Assembly (NCBI RefSeq): GCF_000382165.1 | Contig: NZ_KB907721.1 | Location: forward strand, 1 to 59,501 | Reading direction: 5' to 3' | DNA length: 59,501 bases | Origin: Arsukibacterium perlucidum DSM 18276 | Lineage (GTDB): Bacteria; Pseudomonadota; Gammaproteobacteria; Enterobacterales; Alteromonadaceae | Part shown: positions 1-7,797 of the stretch, piece after piece | How positions within the stretch are numbered: position 1 is the first letter of the stretch | Layout: each line of letters opens with the position of its first letter | Translations under genes and position numbers: made by a program | Notes under the pieces: model-generated | The model's database searches: none | Told to the model about the DNA's origin: nothing | Seen by the model: only the letters and a program-made list of their open reading frames with translations

Positions 1-225
1 AATACTGCGTACAGATTTACGACTTTTACCATTGCGAGAGTTACCGGTATTTTTACCGATAGCATCATGTTTGGCATAACCAAGATGTTGCTCCATCTCA
101 GCTTCAAGGGCACGCTCAGCAAGCTTTTTAGTTAACTGCTTAAGGATACCTTGCTCACCAAGCAGGTCTTCAGGGGATCTGTAATCAGCTAATAACTGAT
201 CGATAAGCTGGTCTGATACTGGCAT
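1..225 (-). CDS. IS256-family transposase, N-terminal 75 residues (partial at window edge)
   Basis: The translation begins MPVSDQLIDQLLADYRS. It contains the typical IS256 N-terminal signature: SPEDLLGEQG, then KQLTKKLAERALEAE, then EQHLGY and a GNSRNGKS segment. These belong to the region ahead of the DDE catalytic domain, which lies outside the window. The ATG at 225 is preceded by AAAGGAATAAAG, a good ribosome site. The reading frame is intact across all visible bases, so the element may still be active, but only about a fifth of the gene is seen. Confidence 0.85.
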   Translation of the reverse strand, partial: MPVSDQLIDQLLADYRSPEDLLGEQGILKQLTKKLAERALEAEMEQHLGYAKHDAIGKNTGNSRNGKSRKSVRSI

Positions 226-287
226 TCTTTATTCCTTTCAAATACATGGGTAGAATGCCACTTACACAGATTTTTTTATACTCTCCC
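1..287 (-). mobile_element. IS256-family insertion sequence, 5' end only (continues off the window)
   Basis: The outer end of the element is at about 285-287. Read on the minus strand it begins GGGAGAGTATAAAAAAATC, the style of terminal repeat seen in IS256-type elements of marine gammaproteobacteria. A transposase start lies 60 bases inside it. The other inverted repeat is outside the window, so the target duplication cannot be confirmed; bases 288-295 (AACTTGCG) are the candidate 8-bp duplication. The element has landed inside the membrane-protein gene to its right and replaced that gene's C-terminus. Confidence 0.8.
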
Positions 288-1039
288 AACTTGCGGCCCG
301 CCATCTCACTTTGGGTCATGTAAACGGAATACAAACACTTTTCGCCGTTTTTGGATATAAATATAAACGCCTCATTAGTCTGTAAAAAATGACCATCATG
401 ACGTTCCAAAATTAGACGTCCCATTAACTTATTACCTTTAATAGTCAACTGAGTACATTGTTGAGCGACTTCTTTATCCTTCGTTTTCTCCGAAACACTC
501 AAGCAAACGTCATTATCCATTAAACCACCAATATATTTCTGACCGAGAGCATAACTTGCATAAATAGGAAGTAAAAGCACAGCAAAGACAAGTACCAATA
601 CGTATTTGAACAATCCGGTTCCCAACCACACGAATGCTCCCAATAACGCACCGAGTATGGTTGCACCGTAACTGGAGCTGAAAGATTTTTGCAATCTTGA
701 TTGTACGTAGTTTTTTGAACGCTTTTGAAGTCGTTCAATATGATCCTTTTTCTTATCTGCCAGCCAAACAACAAGAGCCATTAAGATAAATGCAAGTATT
801 ATATAAGAGTTCGCTACTAATACTTTCCAAGTGGAAATCTTGGTTATCGCATCGATAGTCATCAGATAGGCATGCAGCGCATTTGCAATAATTTCTTCGA
901 TTTGGTAATTGCCAGACATATTGCCAAATCCCATTTTCTGCATCATACCCTTTTGAAAAGCGACACCAACGAAAGTCGAAATAAACGCAACTACGGTTGA
1001 AACTTTTGCCCATACAGTAAACCTAAACCAACCTTTCAT
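288..1039 (-). pseudogene. multi-pass membrane protein of unknown function, 3' end cut off by the IS
   Basis: Starts MKGWFRFTVWAKVS, with AGGAATACAGC just before the ATG. Hydrophobic segments lie at about residues 10-28, 74-94 and 125-163. The residue 95-120 loop is strongly basic, and a soluble C-terminal part begins near 170. About 251 native residues remain. The open frame continues to 185 only because it reads through the IS terminal repeat, which adds some 33 foreign residues. It lies 65 bases after the small repeat protein gene on the same strand, so it could be the last gene of the defence operon. I do not recognise the family. The function may be lost, or may survive if the soluble tail is dispensable. 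Confidence 0.6.
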
Positions 1040-1104
1040 GCTGTATTCCTATCATCTGTAACTTGGAAAAACTAAAACATAATTTTAGCTATAGATCGCT
1101 AATC

Positions 1105-1353
1105 CTATTTTCTAGCTCTATTTGACTGTGACAACACAGATGCAGCCAAAGATTTGGTCACATCACTGTATTTATCACTCTGCAAAACGCTTGATGCAAT
1201 GCTTTCCATCAGAGCCCCCGTCTGGTGTGATGTTCCTGTCTGACTTAATACAGATCCTGCAAGGGTCTTCTGTATTTGAGATGATGTGATGTCAGTCAAA
1301 ATGGACGAAGCCAATGACGCCATTTGTGATGAACTTTGCTTTTTATTTGTCAT
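1105..1353 (-). CDS. small protein (82 aa) made of two copies of a roughly 35-residue repeat
   Basis: The ATG at 1353 is chosen over an upstream in-frame start because AAGGAG sits 7 bases before it. The sequence contains MASLASSIL...KTLAGSVLSQ followed by MESIASSVL...KSLAASVLSQ, a clear internal duplication. Each half has a x-[LI]-A-S-S-[IV]-L helix and a [TS]-L-A-[GA]-S-V-L-S-Q helix. Serine, alanine and glutamine are abundant, there is no signal peptide, and the tail is basic (NRARK). It follows the SAVED effector gene by 26 bases and probably shares its transcript. I recall similar short hypothetical proteins in many bacterial genomes but know of no assigned function. A structural, antitoxin-like or phage-sensing role would be speculation. 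Confidence 0.75.
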   Translation of the reverse strand: MTNKKQSSSQMASLASSILTDITSSQIQKTLAGSVLSQTGTSHQTGALMESIASSVLQSDKYSDVTKSLAASVLSQSNRARK

Positions 1354-1379
1354 AAGTGACTCCTTTTTAAGGTTAACAA

Positions 1380-2483
1380 TCAAGCCGCACGCTTGAATTC
1401 GGCATTAACTATTACAGGTACCTCACCAGCCAAATGAGGTATTTTTAAGCACCAGGGGTATCTCACCAACTGGTGTCGCTCATATTGATATACGGAAATA
1501 CTAGGCAGGTTGCGTTTGTCATAGGCCTGTCCAAATCTAAAAGCTACACTGTTTTGCGATGCGAGAACCAAATGGATATGCTCAACACCTTGGCCAAGGA
1601 GTATCTTGCAATACTCAAAAAATTCTCCACTTAGCCTATCTTGTTTTGATTTGGACCAGTGGTTGTTTCTATTAAGCGAGAGCAGAGATAGGTAATGCAC
1701 TGGCATATCGGCAAACACTGATTGAATCGCCTGTCGATCAACGGGATACGACACAGATACTGCCAATACGACAGATTTTTCGGCTAACTCAGATTGTTCA
1801 AGGATGAATTGCTCTCCATCATCATCAGCTTCCAATTCACGCCATTGCCCTTCATCTCGGCTCCAGTCAAAAATCGTGATCTGACTTTCATCATCAAGCA
1901 GATAGCCCGTGTAGAATGTTAATGGGACGGGGAATACACCTCCATAGGCCATTGATATATCTGACGAAGCTGACTGTGCAGTCATCTCAGCTATAGTTAT
2001 ATTCAGATGATTGACCTTGACCAACGCAAAATCGGGTCTAGTGATAACGTTATCAACAAGCCGTTCTCTTATGTCATTTACTATCGAGTAAACCTGCCAC
2101 GGACACCTTAGTTTCAAAAACTCATCCAACGGCGAATCTGATGTGTCAACTAGGCCCCGTTGTTCGATGACAATAGTTTTTCTTTTTGAATTTATCTTAT
2201 TTTCATTGCGATGACGCTGGTACTCCCACACAACACCAAAAGCAGAGATAGCAATACCAACGATAAAACCAAGCAGTAAAATAAACTGTGCTGTACCGGA
2301 AGACTGATAACTTAACTCAAATGAGCGGTCTGAATCGCTATAAACAAAAGAAACCACCCAACCTCCAGCTAATGTGGCCAGGGACAATGCAGAACCCACT
2401 CTCACTGCAATTAGTGCAGGTGAACGTTTTCTGAAAAACCAATCTGCAGCTTTCCTAATAGCATAAGTCACTGCTAGCTTCAT
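1380..2483 (-). CDS. CBASS effector: two-transmembrane SAVED protein (Cap14-like)
   Basis: 367 residues. Two membrane helices lie at about 24-48 and 65-87, followed by a basic stretch (QRHRNENKINSKRK) and a cytoplasmic SAVED domain from about 120 to 360. SAVED features include HIHLVLASQNSVAFRFGQ followed by a PSISVYQYE strand. SAVED domains bind cyclic oligonucleotides, and 2TM-SAVED effectors (Cap14 type) are thought to oligomerise on binding and disrupt the inner membrane, killing the infected cell. The gene overlaps the E2 gene by 4 bases (ATGA), so the two are translationally coupled. Effector class is assigned from domain order; ligand identity cannot be read from sequence. Confidence 0.85.
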   Translation of the reverse strand: MKLAVTYAIRKAADWFFRKRSPALIAVRVGSALSLATLAGGWVVSFVYSDSDRSFELSYQSSGTAQFILLLGFIVGIAISAFGVVWEYQRHRNENKINSKRKTIVIEQRGLVDTSDSPLDEFLKLRCPWQVYSIVNDIRERLVDNVITRPDFALVKVNHLNITIAEMTAQSASSDISMAYGGVFPVPLTFYTGYLLDDESQITIFDWSRDEGQWRELEADDDGEQFILEQSELAEKSVVLAVSVSYPVDRQAIQSVFADMPVHYLSLLSLNRNNHWSKSKQDRLSGEFFEYCKILLGQGVEHIHLVLASQNSVAFRFGQAYDKRNLPSISVYQYERHQLVRYPWCLKIPHLAGEVPVIVNAEFKRAA

Positions 2484-2971
2484 CGCTGGCTCCTCTCACT
2501 CTCATCATGCTCAACACCACCGCCATCCCATATGCCGCTGGTAAGCCAGCATTCAAAGTAAAATAACCAGATAGAAGCCCACGGCAGAATTGTGTCCGCT
2601 AAAAACATTGTTGGTTGCCAATCGCTGATTTTGTTTTTCTGTCTGAGTACCGGTAAATACAGGCAAAGTTGGATACCTTTTATACCAGTCTGATTTTGGT
2701 AGGTATGTGGTATTTTCTTACCTTCAGCTAAAGCCAATAAGTCCGGCTCTTTAACAATACAAACTGGAGATTTGCTGAGGGTATATTTAATGATAACTGT
2801 ATACTCTCTGGATAGCGGCGTTGGCTGGAGCTTACCTTCCCACTGTACAGTTTTATCGTTATCCATAATGGAAAGATATCCGGGACAACGAGCTTTAAAA
2901 GCGAGATATTGTTCAGGAATCCCGATTAGCGGTTGCTTTAGTAGCTCTAAAAAAAACCGACTAGTCGCCAT
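2480..2971 (-). CDS. CBASS E2-like conjugating enzyme (short type II CBASS, no E1 or JAB)
   Basis: 163 residues. The core has IPHTYQNQ, then IKGIQLCLYLP with candidate catalytic Cys103, then W118, and the C-terminal block ILPWASIWLFYFE ... TSGIWDGGGVEH. This PW..WL..(Y/F)E.W..(T/S)G.W.GGG.H pattern is what I know from prokaryotic E2-only proteins of short type II CBASS, which form a thioester with and regulate their cyclase. No E1 (Cap2 adenylation half) or JAB peptidase (Cap3) gene is present nearby, which fits the short subtype. The start overlaps the cyclase gene's stop by 11 bases and the stop overlaps the effector start by 4, so all three genes are coupled. Confidence 0.85.
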   Translation of the reverse strand: MATSRFFLELLKQPLIGIPEQYLAFKARCPGYLSIMDNDKTVQWEGKLQPTPLSREYTVIIKYTLSKSPVCIVKEPDLLALAEGKKIPHTYQNQTGIKGIQLCLYLPVLRQKNKISDWQPTMFLADTILPWASIWLFYFECWLTSGIWDGGGVEHDESERSQR

Positions 2972-4211
2972 AAAACTGATTCCGCTTTACCGGCACTACA
3001 TTGTTTACAGGCCAGGTAGCTGAATGCGTCTTTCCAGCCATTACAGATGTAAATGCACCAGTACCCAGTGTTACGCCCAGCCTGTCATTACTTCGGGTTA
3101 CATTTACCAACTCAATGATACGATCTTTAGCCGCAAGAACGGGCTTTTCTCCGAATGCCTCAGACAAAGCAGTAAATGCATTATCAAGACCACGGTTATT
3201 TTCACTCGCGAGGTTTTCAAACATGCCTATCGCAGCCTGATGCCAAGCAAAAAATGCTAGTCGATAGTTTTCCCCCTCAAACCCTTCGACACGATTCCAT
3301 TTTTCAGCGTAGTTTTCTGGTCTCATTGTTGGGTTGGCAATCAGTACTTTATTGTCAATGGTTTCAATGTGATGGGGCATTAACTCAATGATGTCCAGAA
3401 TTAAATCTAATTCGTTGTCATACTCCTTTCCAGACTTAATAACCTCAACATACGCACTTCTTGCCAAGGATGTTATGACAACTGAGATTGGCTTAAAGAC
3501 GGCATGCGGGTTAGTGTCTTGCTGAGACCAAACATCTCGGTGGCGTTTAAGAATTTGAATAATCCGGTTCAGAGGTTTCTTTACGTTCTGATCAGGTAGT
3601 TGAGTAACAGACTTGTTTGATAACGCTTCCATAAAGCGATGCCTACTTTTTATCTTTGGCAAAAGCAAACAGCTATCGTCAAATACTTGGGCCATACCTT
3701 CCGGGTTAGACTCTTTAAAGCCACTATGTTTATCGACCACCCATAAAGGATGCCCAGGAAGAGCCTCAAGGTCATACTTTTTACCTGGCGTTATATCTAA
3801 GTGGTAGTTTCCTTTGTAATTGATGCGTAAACCTCTGGGGAGATCAACAACCAAATCCTTATAAACTTTGTTGTTCAACAGGTGCTGCTTTACCACCCTT
3901 ACAATTTCGTTTCGTGTTGCAGCTCCCGCATTAGGTAGATATAAGATTAGATCCACATCGAACTCTTCCTGGGAAAGAGGCTTATTCGTAGTTCTTAATC
4001 TCATGGAGCCTTGTGGATAAATTTGTGCGGCTTCGAGCAGCGGGTCATCACAACTTGCCAAATACTCACCAACTGCATTATATGCCGACTCGATTTGTTC
4101 TCGTTGTGATTGTGTTAAGTCGAGATTATCGAAGACATAGTTCAGCACCTCAACCAACATAGTTTTTTTGTCCTCGCTCATAGCACGGGCGTTAGTAAAA
4201 AGACTACTCAT
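2961..4211 (-). CDS. CBASS CD-NTase (cGAS/DncV-like cyclic oligonucleotide synthase)
   Basis: 416 residues from the ATG at 4211, which has GAGG 9 bases upstream; an in-frame TTG 15 bases further up is less likely. The nucleotidyltransferase core is complete: YPQGSMRLRTT (GS at 68-69), EFDVDLILYL (Asp85 and Asp87), and the third carboxylate in YHLDITP (Asp139). This enzyme senses infection and makes a cyclic di- or trinucleotide that opens the SAVED effector. The C-terminus (KRNQFYGD) would be the tail used for E2-mediated conjugation if this system works like studied relatives; unlike classical examples it does not end in glycine or alanine. First gene of the CBASS operon. Confidence 0.9.
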   Translation of the reverse strand: MSSLFTNARAMSEDKKTMLVEVLNYVFDNLDLTQSQREQIESAYNAVGEYLASCDDPLLEAAQIYPQGSMRLRTTNKPLSQEEFDVDLILYLPNAGAATRNEIVRVVKQHLLNNKVYKDLVVDLPRGLRINYKGNYHLDITPGKKYDLEALPGHPLWVVDKHSGFKESNPEGMAQVFDDSCLLLPKIKSRHRFMEALSNKSVTQLPDQNVKKPLNRIIQILKRHRDVWSQQDTNPHAVFKPISVVITSLARSAYVEVIKSGKEYDNELDLILDIIELMPHHIETIDNKVLIANPTMRPENYAEKWNRVEGFEGENYRLAFFAWHQAAIGMFENLASENNRGLDNAFTALSEAFGEKPVLAAKDRIIELVNVTRSNDRLGVTLGTGAFTSVMAGKTHSATWPVNNVVPVKRNQFYGD

Positions 4212-4226
4212 AAATTCATACCTCAA

Positions 4227-4373
4227 ACTTTACGACGACTGGTAAAACCTCTTCGCCTCAATTCTGATAAACTGAATCGCATTTAACAGATTGAAAATCT
4301 GTGCCCTCGAAGGCAGTTGATTAAAATATAAACGCAAATTCTGTTTAACGCAACCAGATTTATCAGATTTTTT
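4227..4373. other. intergenic spacer ahead of the CBASS operon
   Basis: AT-rich, 147 bases, probably holding the CBASS promoter. It contains AACAGATTGAAAATCTGTG (4285-4303), a perfect 5-bp stem with a TGAAA loop that resembles a tRNA-Phe anticodon arm, but no D or T arm is found next to it. I see no clear terminator for the upstream gene. Confidence 0.4.
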
Positions 4374-4925
4374 TTAAATTATTGAGTGATATATGAATTC
4401 TAGGCCGCCAGACTCAGCAACTTCTTTATTTCCAACAATAAGTCCTTGGCCAAAAAGCTTTTTCAGTTTTCCGCTCGCATTCTGCACCGAGACGTCAAAA
4501 TGGTCAGAGACCATAGAGGTGGTAACCTTCTTCTTGGAGAAGACAAAATCTAGTAGCTCTTGGTATGAGTGATTGATAGTTGCACCAATAACCTCATATC
4601 CAGCATCTGTCTGAACAAGGATAGGCTGCTCTTTCGCGGAGGCACCGTAGGCCCAATTGTCTAAAAGGTCTCTGTTATGAACATCTAACAAATAAAAACC
4701 TTTCTCACCTTTGAATGATTTAGCCAATGAGATAACGCTTTCACGAGGGAAGGAAGCATCAGTTGCTTTTATATTCTTGAGAGAAATGCCAAAGAACTTT
4801 ATGCGGGGATTATTATCAATAATTTTAGAAATAGCCATGTACGCATCACGCCCCTCGCCATTTCCGAAAGCGTGCTCGTCTTTGACAATTTCCTTTAGAT
4901 CTATTTGCATTCGATTCTGCTTCAT
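4374..4925 (-). CDS. STAS-like domain protein with C-terminal winged helix (partner of the GHKL ATPase)
   Basis: 183 residues. The N-terminal half (about 25-110) has a STAS-like alternation ending in a [15 protein letters not shown] segment, where a hydroxyl residue sits near the position phosphorylated in anti-anti-sigma proteins, then [16 protein letters not shown]. The C-terminal half (about 115-183) looks like a winged helix: [19 protein letters not shown], then [14 protein letters not shown]. The gene follows the GHKL ATPase with a 27-base gap on the same strand. STAS-GHKL pairs resemble anti-sigma/anti-anti-sigma switches, so a switch-like interaction is plausible. A direct link to CBASS control is inference only. 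Confidence 0.65.
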   Translation of the reverse strand: MKQNRMQIDLKEIVKDEHAFGNGEGRDAYMAISKIIDNNPRIKFFGISLKNIKATDASFPRESVISLAKSFKGEKGFYLLDVHNRDLLDNWAYGASAKEQPILVQTDAGYEVIGATINHSYQELLDFVFSKKKVTTSMVSDHFDVSVQNASGKLKKLFGQGLIVGNKEVAESGGLEFIYHSII

Positions 4926-4952
4926 CTGATTAACGTAATCTATTTTATCAGG

Positions 4953-6035
4953 TTAGTCAATGTAAAAGTCAAAACAGATGTGAGTTCCGTCCAGCGAATA
5001 TAAGTCTTGAATAACGTCATTGCTCACGAGTTCACCATCGCGATACTCCAGTTCAATGCTATATGTCAGTTGTCGAATCGATATTTTTACATAAGATTTC
5101 ATAGCTTGCTCACGACTACTTTTAAACCCAAGGCCTCTTCCTTTACCGAAACGACTGACTTCGCCTTTGGTAAATGCTTCTCGAACTAGTTTGAGATCAT
5201 TTTCGGTAGTTCGTTCAGTGTATTTTTTATAGAGTTTTGGATGATGTTCTTGCAAAGTAGTACGAAGAGTCGCAGCTATGCCCTTGCCACTGTCGGAGAC
5301 TACAGTTTGTATATGAGGCTTGATTCCCCCGTATTTTTGCATTCCGGCAAAACCAGGAAGGGGACTCTCGCTATGCTCACTAACATTGCCAATCAGCTCA
5401 GAAAAAAATGTCTTTGCAGCTAACTCGTATACTGCTGATGAATTATGAACAAAGCAATCACCCAGTTTGACTATCAGCTCTTTATTCCTTTCGGAAGGTT
5501 CAATTTTACCTAATTCCACCATAGTATTGCTGTTACCCTGAAATCTCTCAGATAAGGACTCTTTCGGCTTTTCAGGCAATACACAGACACGATGGTGTAA
5601 AAAATCATAAAAACCAGTGCGATTGAAAAATGATTGCGTATCCTTACATGCAGTGAAATCTATCGTAATTTCTATTTCTTGTGAGGAAAGCTGGTTCAAA
5701 AGAGATAGAAATCTGCTTGTTACTATCAGTAAAATTTTACATTTGGAGGGAATAACGAAGCGAACAGATTCTATGTCTTGAACAGGTGTCTCACCAAGCT
5801 CTTTGATCAAGTTTTCAAAGTCTCTCACTGTTACCCATTTATCAGAAGGAAACACAAGCTCGAAAAACCTTTTAGACAAATTCGACCACTTTTTGTCGCC
5901 ATCGACCGAGAACTTATCTATATTTTTGTACAAAAATGAATTAACTACACTTTTTGGAATACCTAGCTGCTTAGCTATCTCTCTTCCTTTGATGCTAGGC
6001 GTCATCGACAATATACGGCTAATATCCTTATACAT
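4953..6035 (-). CDS. GHKL-type ATPase with N-terminal Z-alpha-like winged helix
   Basis: 360 residues; the ATG at 6035 has AGAGAG upstream. Residues 1-55 form a winged helix whose recognition helix reads PKSVVNSFLYKN. Lys28, Asn32, Tyr36 and Trp50 match the K-x3-N-x3-Y...W spacing used by Z-alpha domains to hold Z-form nucleic acid. Residues about 90-160 look STAS-like (EITIDFTAC ... GFYDFLHHR). Residues 205-320 carry the GHKL fold: N-box FFSELIGNVSEH (Glu213, Asn217), G1 VSDSGKGIA (Asp248), and G2 FGKGRGLGF (297-304). No histidine phosphoacceptor domain is visible, so it is probably an ATP switch or anti-sigma-type kinase rather than a sensor kinase. It begins a two-gene unit with the STAS-like gene. 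Confidence 0.75.
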   Translation of the reverse strand: MYKDISRILSMTPSIKGREIAKQLGIPKSVVNSFLYKNIDKFSVDGDKKWSNLSKRFFELVFPSDKWVTVRDFENLIKELGETPVQDIESVRFVIPSKCKILLIVTSRFLSLLNQLSSQEIEITIDFTACKDTQSFFNRTGFYDFLHHRVCVLPEKPKESLSERFQGNSNTMVELGKIEPSERNKELIVKLGDCFVHNSSAVYELAAKTFFSELIGNVSEHSESPLPGFAGMQKYGGIKPHIQTVVSDSGKGIAATLRTTLQEHHPKLYKKYTERTTENDLKLVREAFTKGEVSRFGKGRGLGFKSSREQAMKSYVKISIRQLTYSIELEYRDGELVSNDVIQDLYSLDGTHICFDFYID

Positions 6036-6484
6036 AATACTCTCTAAAACTAATTGCTTTATTAAGTATACATATTACTGAAGCAGTGTCACCCGTTCGG
6101 AAGTCTTTAGGAAACTCCAACTTAAAGCCAATAAACGTGCATATGAATAAATCTGTTAAAGCGCAACAAAGTCATTGAGTTGTTTTCTCTTATCACTGCG
6201 CACATGAAAACACCCTTTTCAGGGTGCCAAACGCATTCGCGATTTTATTGCTGAAAAATTCAGCCCCTATTTTGGCGAAAATAGAGGCTGTTTTTTGCCG
6301 GCAGTTTTTCAGTAATACCTGTCGCTAACTCACACAGCTAATTCTTGCCCACTGCCATTAATTTGACTATAGTCGACTGCAGCGCAACACTGCGCAAAAC
6401 GATACTAAACTCAAGCAAACATTTTTGCACCACAGATAACACCACAGCTAGAAAAAACGCTGTGCAGTGCTTGATTTCATTGAA
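6036..6484. other. non-coding stretch to the right of the defence genes
   Basis: No convincing gene is seen. It should contain the promoter of the GHKL gene near its left end. It also contains two hairpins, at 6211-6226 (CACCCT...AGGGTG) and 6262-6296, and short CACAG-rich motifs at 6430-6450 (ACCACAGATAACACCACAG), which could be arm-type integrase sites. A 60-codon plus-strand frame at 6345-6527 has no recognisable features. Confidence 0.4.
6262..6296 (+). terminator. rho-independent terminator-like hairpin with no gene upstream
   Basis: AGCCCCTATTTT, loop GGCG, then AAAATAGAGGCT followed after one base by six T. It is oriented rightward, yet every gene to its left is on the minus strand. 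It may be left over from a deleted gene, or end a small untranslated transcript. Confidence 0.6.
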
Positions 6485-6543
6485 GGTTCGATTCCTGCTG
6501 GGGCAGCCACGAAGCCATTTTCAGTAACCCCCACTTGTACACA
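6485..6543 (+). other. tRNA-3'-end-like sequence, candidate attR of the defence island
   Basis: GGTTCGATTCCTGC followed by TGGGGCAGCCA has the shape of a tRNA T-loop, acceptor strand and CCA end, with no tRNA 5' half before it. Such fragments are left at the far end of elements integrated into a tRNA gene. The orientation predicts the intact tRNA and an integrase beyond the left edge of the window. A related sequence lies at 12277-12339. Confidence 0.5.
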
Positions 6544-6678
6544 GAAGTCCATAACTCAATGATTCTCAATTTTTTTTCATTTTTATACGGTTTTCGTTGT
6601 TCGCCATTGTGCGCCTGTATCCAGTAAGTGCCGCACAAACCGGATAACGTCAAAGCTGGCGAGCGCTTGCTTAATTAA

Positions 6679-6798
6679 TCTGGCATCGGCCTGGTAGAGC
6701 TTAACGACGACGGCTCACCAAAACAGCTATTGCAGCTTACCAGCCAGGGTGAGCAGATCGCCTTTAACATCAGCGAAGATGACGCGCGCTGGGAATAA
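6679..6798 (+). pseudogene. C-terminal remnant of an unknown gene
   Basis: Directly after an in-frame TAA, 39 codons read SGIGLVELNDDGSP... and end ...SEDDARWE. The composition is that of ordinary protein and the frame has no start codon, so this looks like the tail of a gene whose front was lost. Its stop abuts the stop of the opposing gene (6799). The parent family is not recognised. The loss probably accompanied integration at the nearby attachment-like site. Confidence 0.4.
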
Positions 6799-7797
6799 TC
6801 AGCCGGGTTGCTGCAGTTTAATCCGCAGCAGATAACTGCTGGCAGTAATATATAACCAGCTGTTGTCCGCACTTAACGCCACATTGGCGGCTGCAACACC
6901 GGTTTGAATGGTGCCTAAATGCTCGCCTTGTGGCGATAGTACCCAAACGCCACCGGGGCCGGTGGCCAACAAGATGCCAGATGGCAACACTTTTAAACCA
7001 TCGGGTAAGCCATTTTGCTGCTGCGCCTGTGCGGTGGCATCAAAAAGCAGCTCGCTTTGCCCCAAACTGCCATCAGCGTTCACTGCATATCGCCACCACT
7101 TCGCGGCGTTTTTGTCTGAGTTCGCCACATACAACCACTTTTCATTCGGCGAAAATGCCAGACCATTCGGCCGGGTTAAGTTATCAATCAATAAAGTTAG
7201 CTTGCCCGCGCTATCCAGCTGGTATACCCCATTTACACTAAGCTGCTTTTCGGCCGAACTGTCGCCACCTGCCAGGCCATAAGGTGGATCGGTAAAGTAA
7301 TAAGCGCCGCTGCTCTGCTGCACCACGTCGTTGGGGCTGTTGAGCAGCTTTCCGTTAAAGGCAGCAACTAAGGTTTGATACTGCAGCACGCCATCTTTGG
7401 CACCGGCTAACAATGCCAGCCGGCGGTCACCATGCTGCGCCAACACCAACTGGTTCTTATTATTAAAAATCAGCCCATTAGCGCCCTGCCCGCGGTTATT
7501 TTGCGGGTGCAGACCTGTATAGCCAGACGGCTGCAGATACAGCGTTAAGCCCTTTGTTTCATTCCAGCGATAGACTTTATTTTCCGGCACATCTGAAAAC
7601 AGAATATCGCCGCTGTCCGGTTCCGCTACCGGCCCTTCAGACCAGCTAAAACCCTCCGCAAGCACTTCCAGTTTGGCATCACTGGCCACTACCTGCTGCA
7701 TCTCTGGTTTAAGCATTTGTACTGGTTGTTCCGGTAACACCGACTTTGCCTGCGCGGTGGCGCAAAATAAACACAGTAGCCAAACACGATATTGCAT
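6799..7797 (-). CDS. secreted SMP-30/gluconolactonase-family protein
   Basis: 332 residues with a signal peptide (MQYRVWLLCLFCATAQAKS). The six-bladed SGL propeller is recognisable by FSWSEGPVAEPDSGDILFSDVP near residues 50-70, then GQGANGLIF, SPNDVV ... YFTDPPYGL, and TRPNGLAFSPNEKWLYVANS. Family members bind a divalent metal and hydrolyse lactones such as gluconolactone. Metal-site residues Glu (SEGP), Asn (SPND) and Asp (LPDGL) are all present. Probably periplasmic. The exact substrate cannot be predicted. Confidence 0.85.
   Translation of the reverse strand: MQYRVWLLCLFCATAQAKSVLPEQPVQMLKPEMQQVVASDAKLEVLAEGFSWSEGPVAEPDSGDILFSDVPENKVYRWNETKGLTLYLQPSGYTGLHPQNNRGQGANGLIFNNKNQLVLAQHGDRRLALLAGAKDGVLQYQTLVAAFNGKLLNSPNDVVQQSSGAYYFTDPPYGLAGGDSSAEKQLSVNGVYQLDSAGKLTLLIDNLTRPNGLAFSPNEKWLYVANSDKNAAKWWRYAVNADGSLGQSELLFDATAQAQQQNGLPDGLKVLPSGILLATGPGGVWVLSPQGEHLGTIQTGVAAANVALSADNSWLYITASSYLLRIKLQQPG

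Noticed and set aside
185..287. Native C-terminus of the membrane protein
   Set aside because: These codons lie in the IS terminal repeat and the transposase leader, so they are not original to the gene.
4285..4303. tRNA-Phe-like anticodon arm
   Set aside because: No D arm, T arm or acceptor pairs are found around it, so it is a small hairpin only.
6345..6527. 60-residue plus-strand frame ending in the attachment-like site
   Set aside because: No ribosome site, unremarkable composition, and it overlaps the tRNA-end-like sequence.
6930..7282. Plus-strand frames over the SMP-30-type gene
   Set aside because: Shadow frames; the minus-strand protein has clear family motifs throughout.
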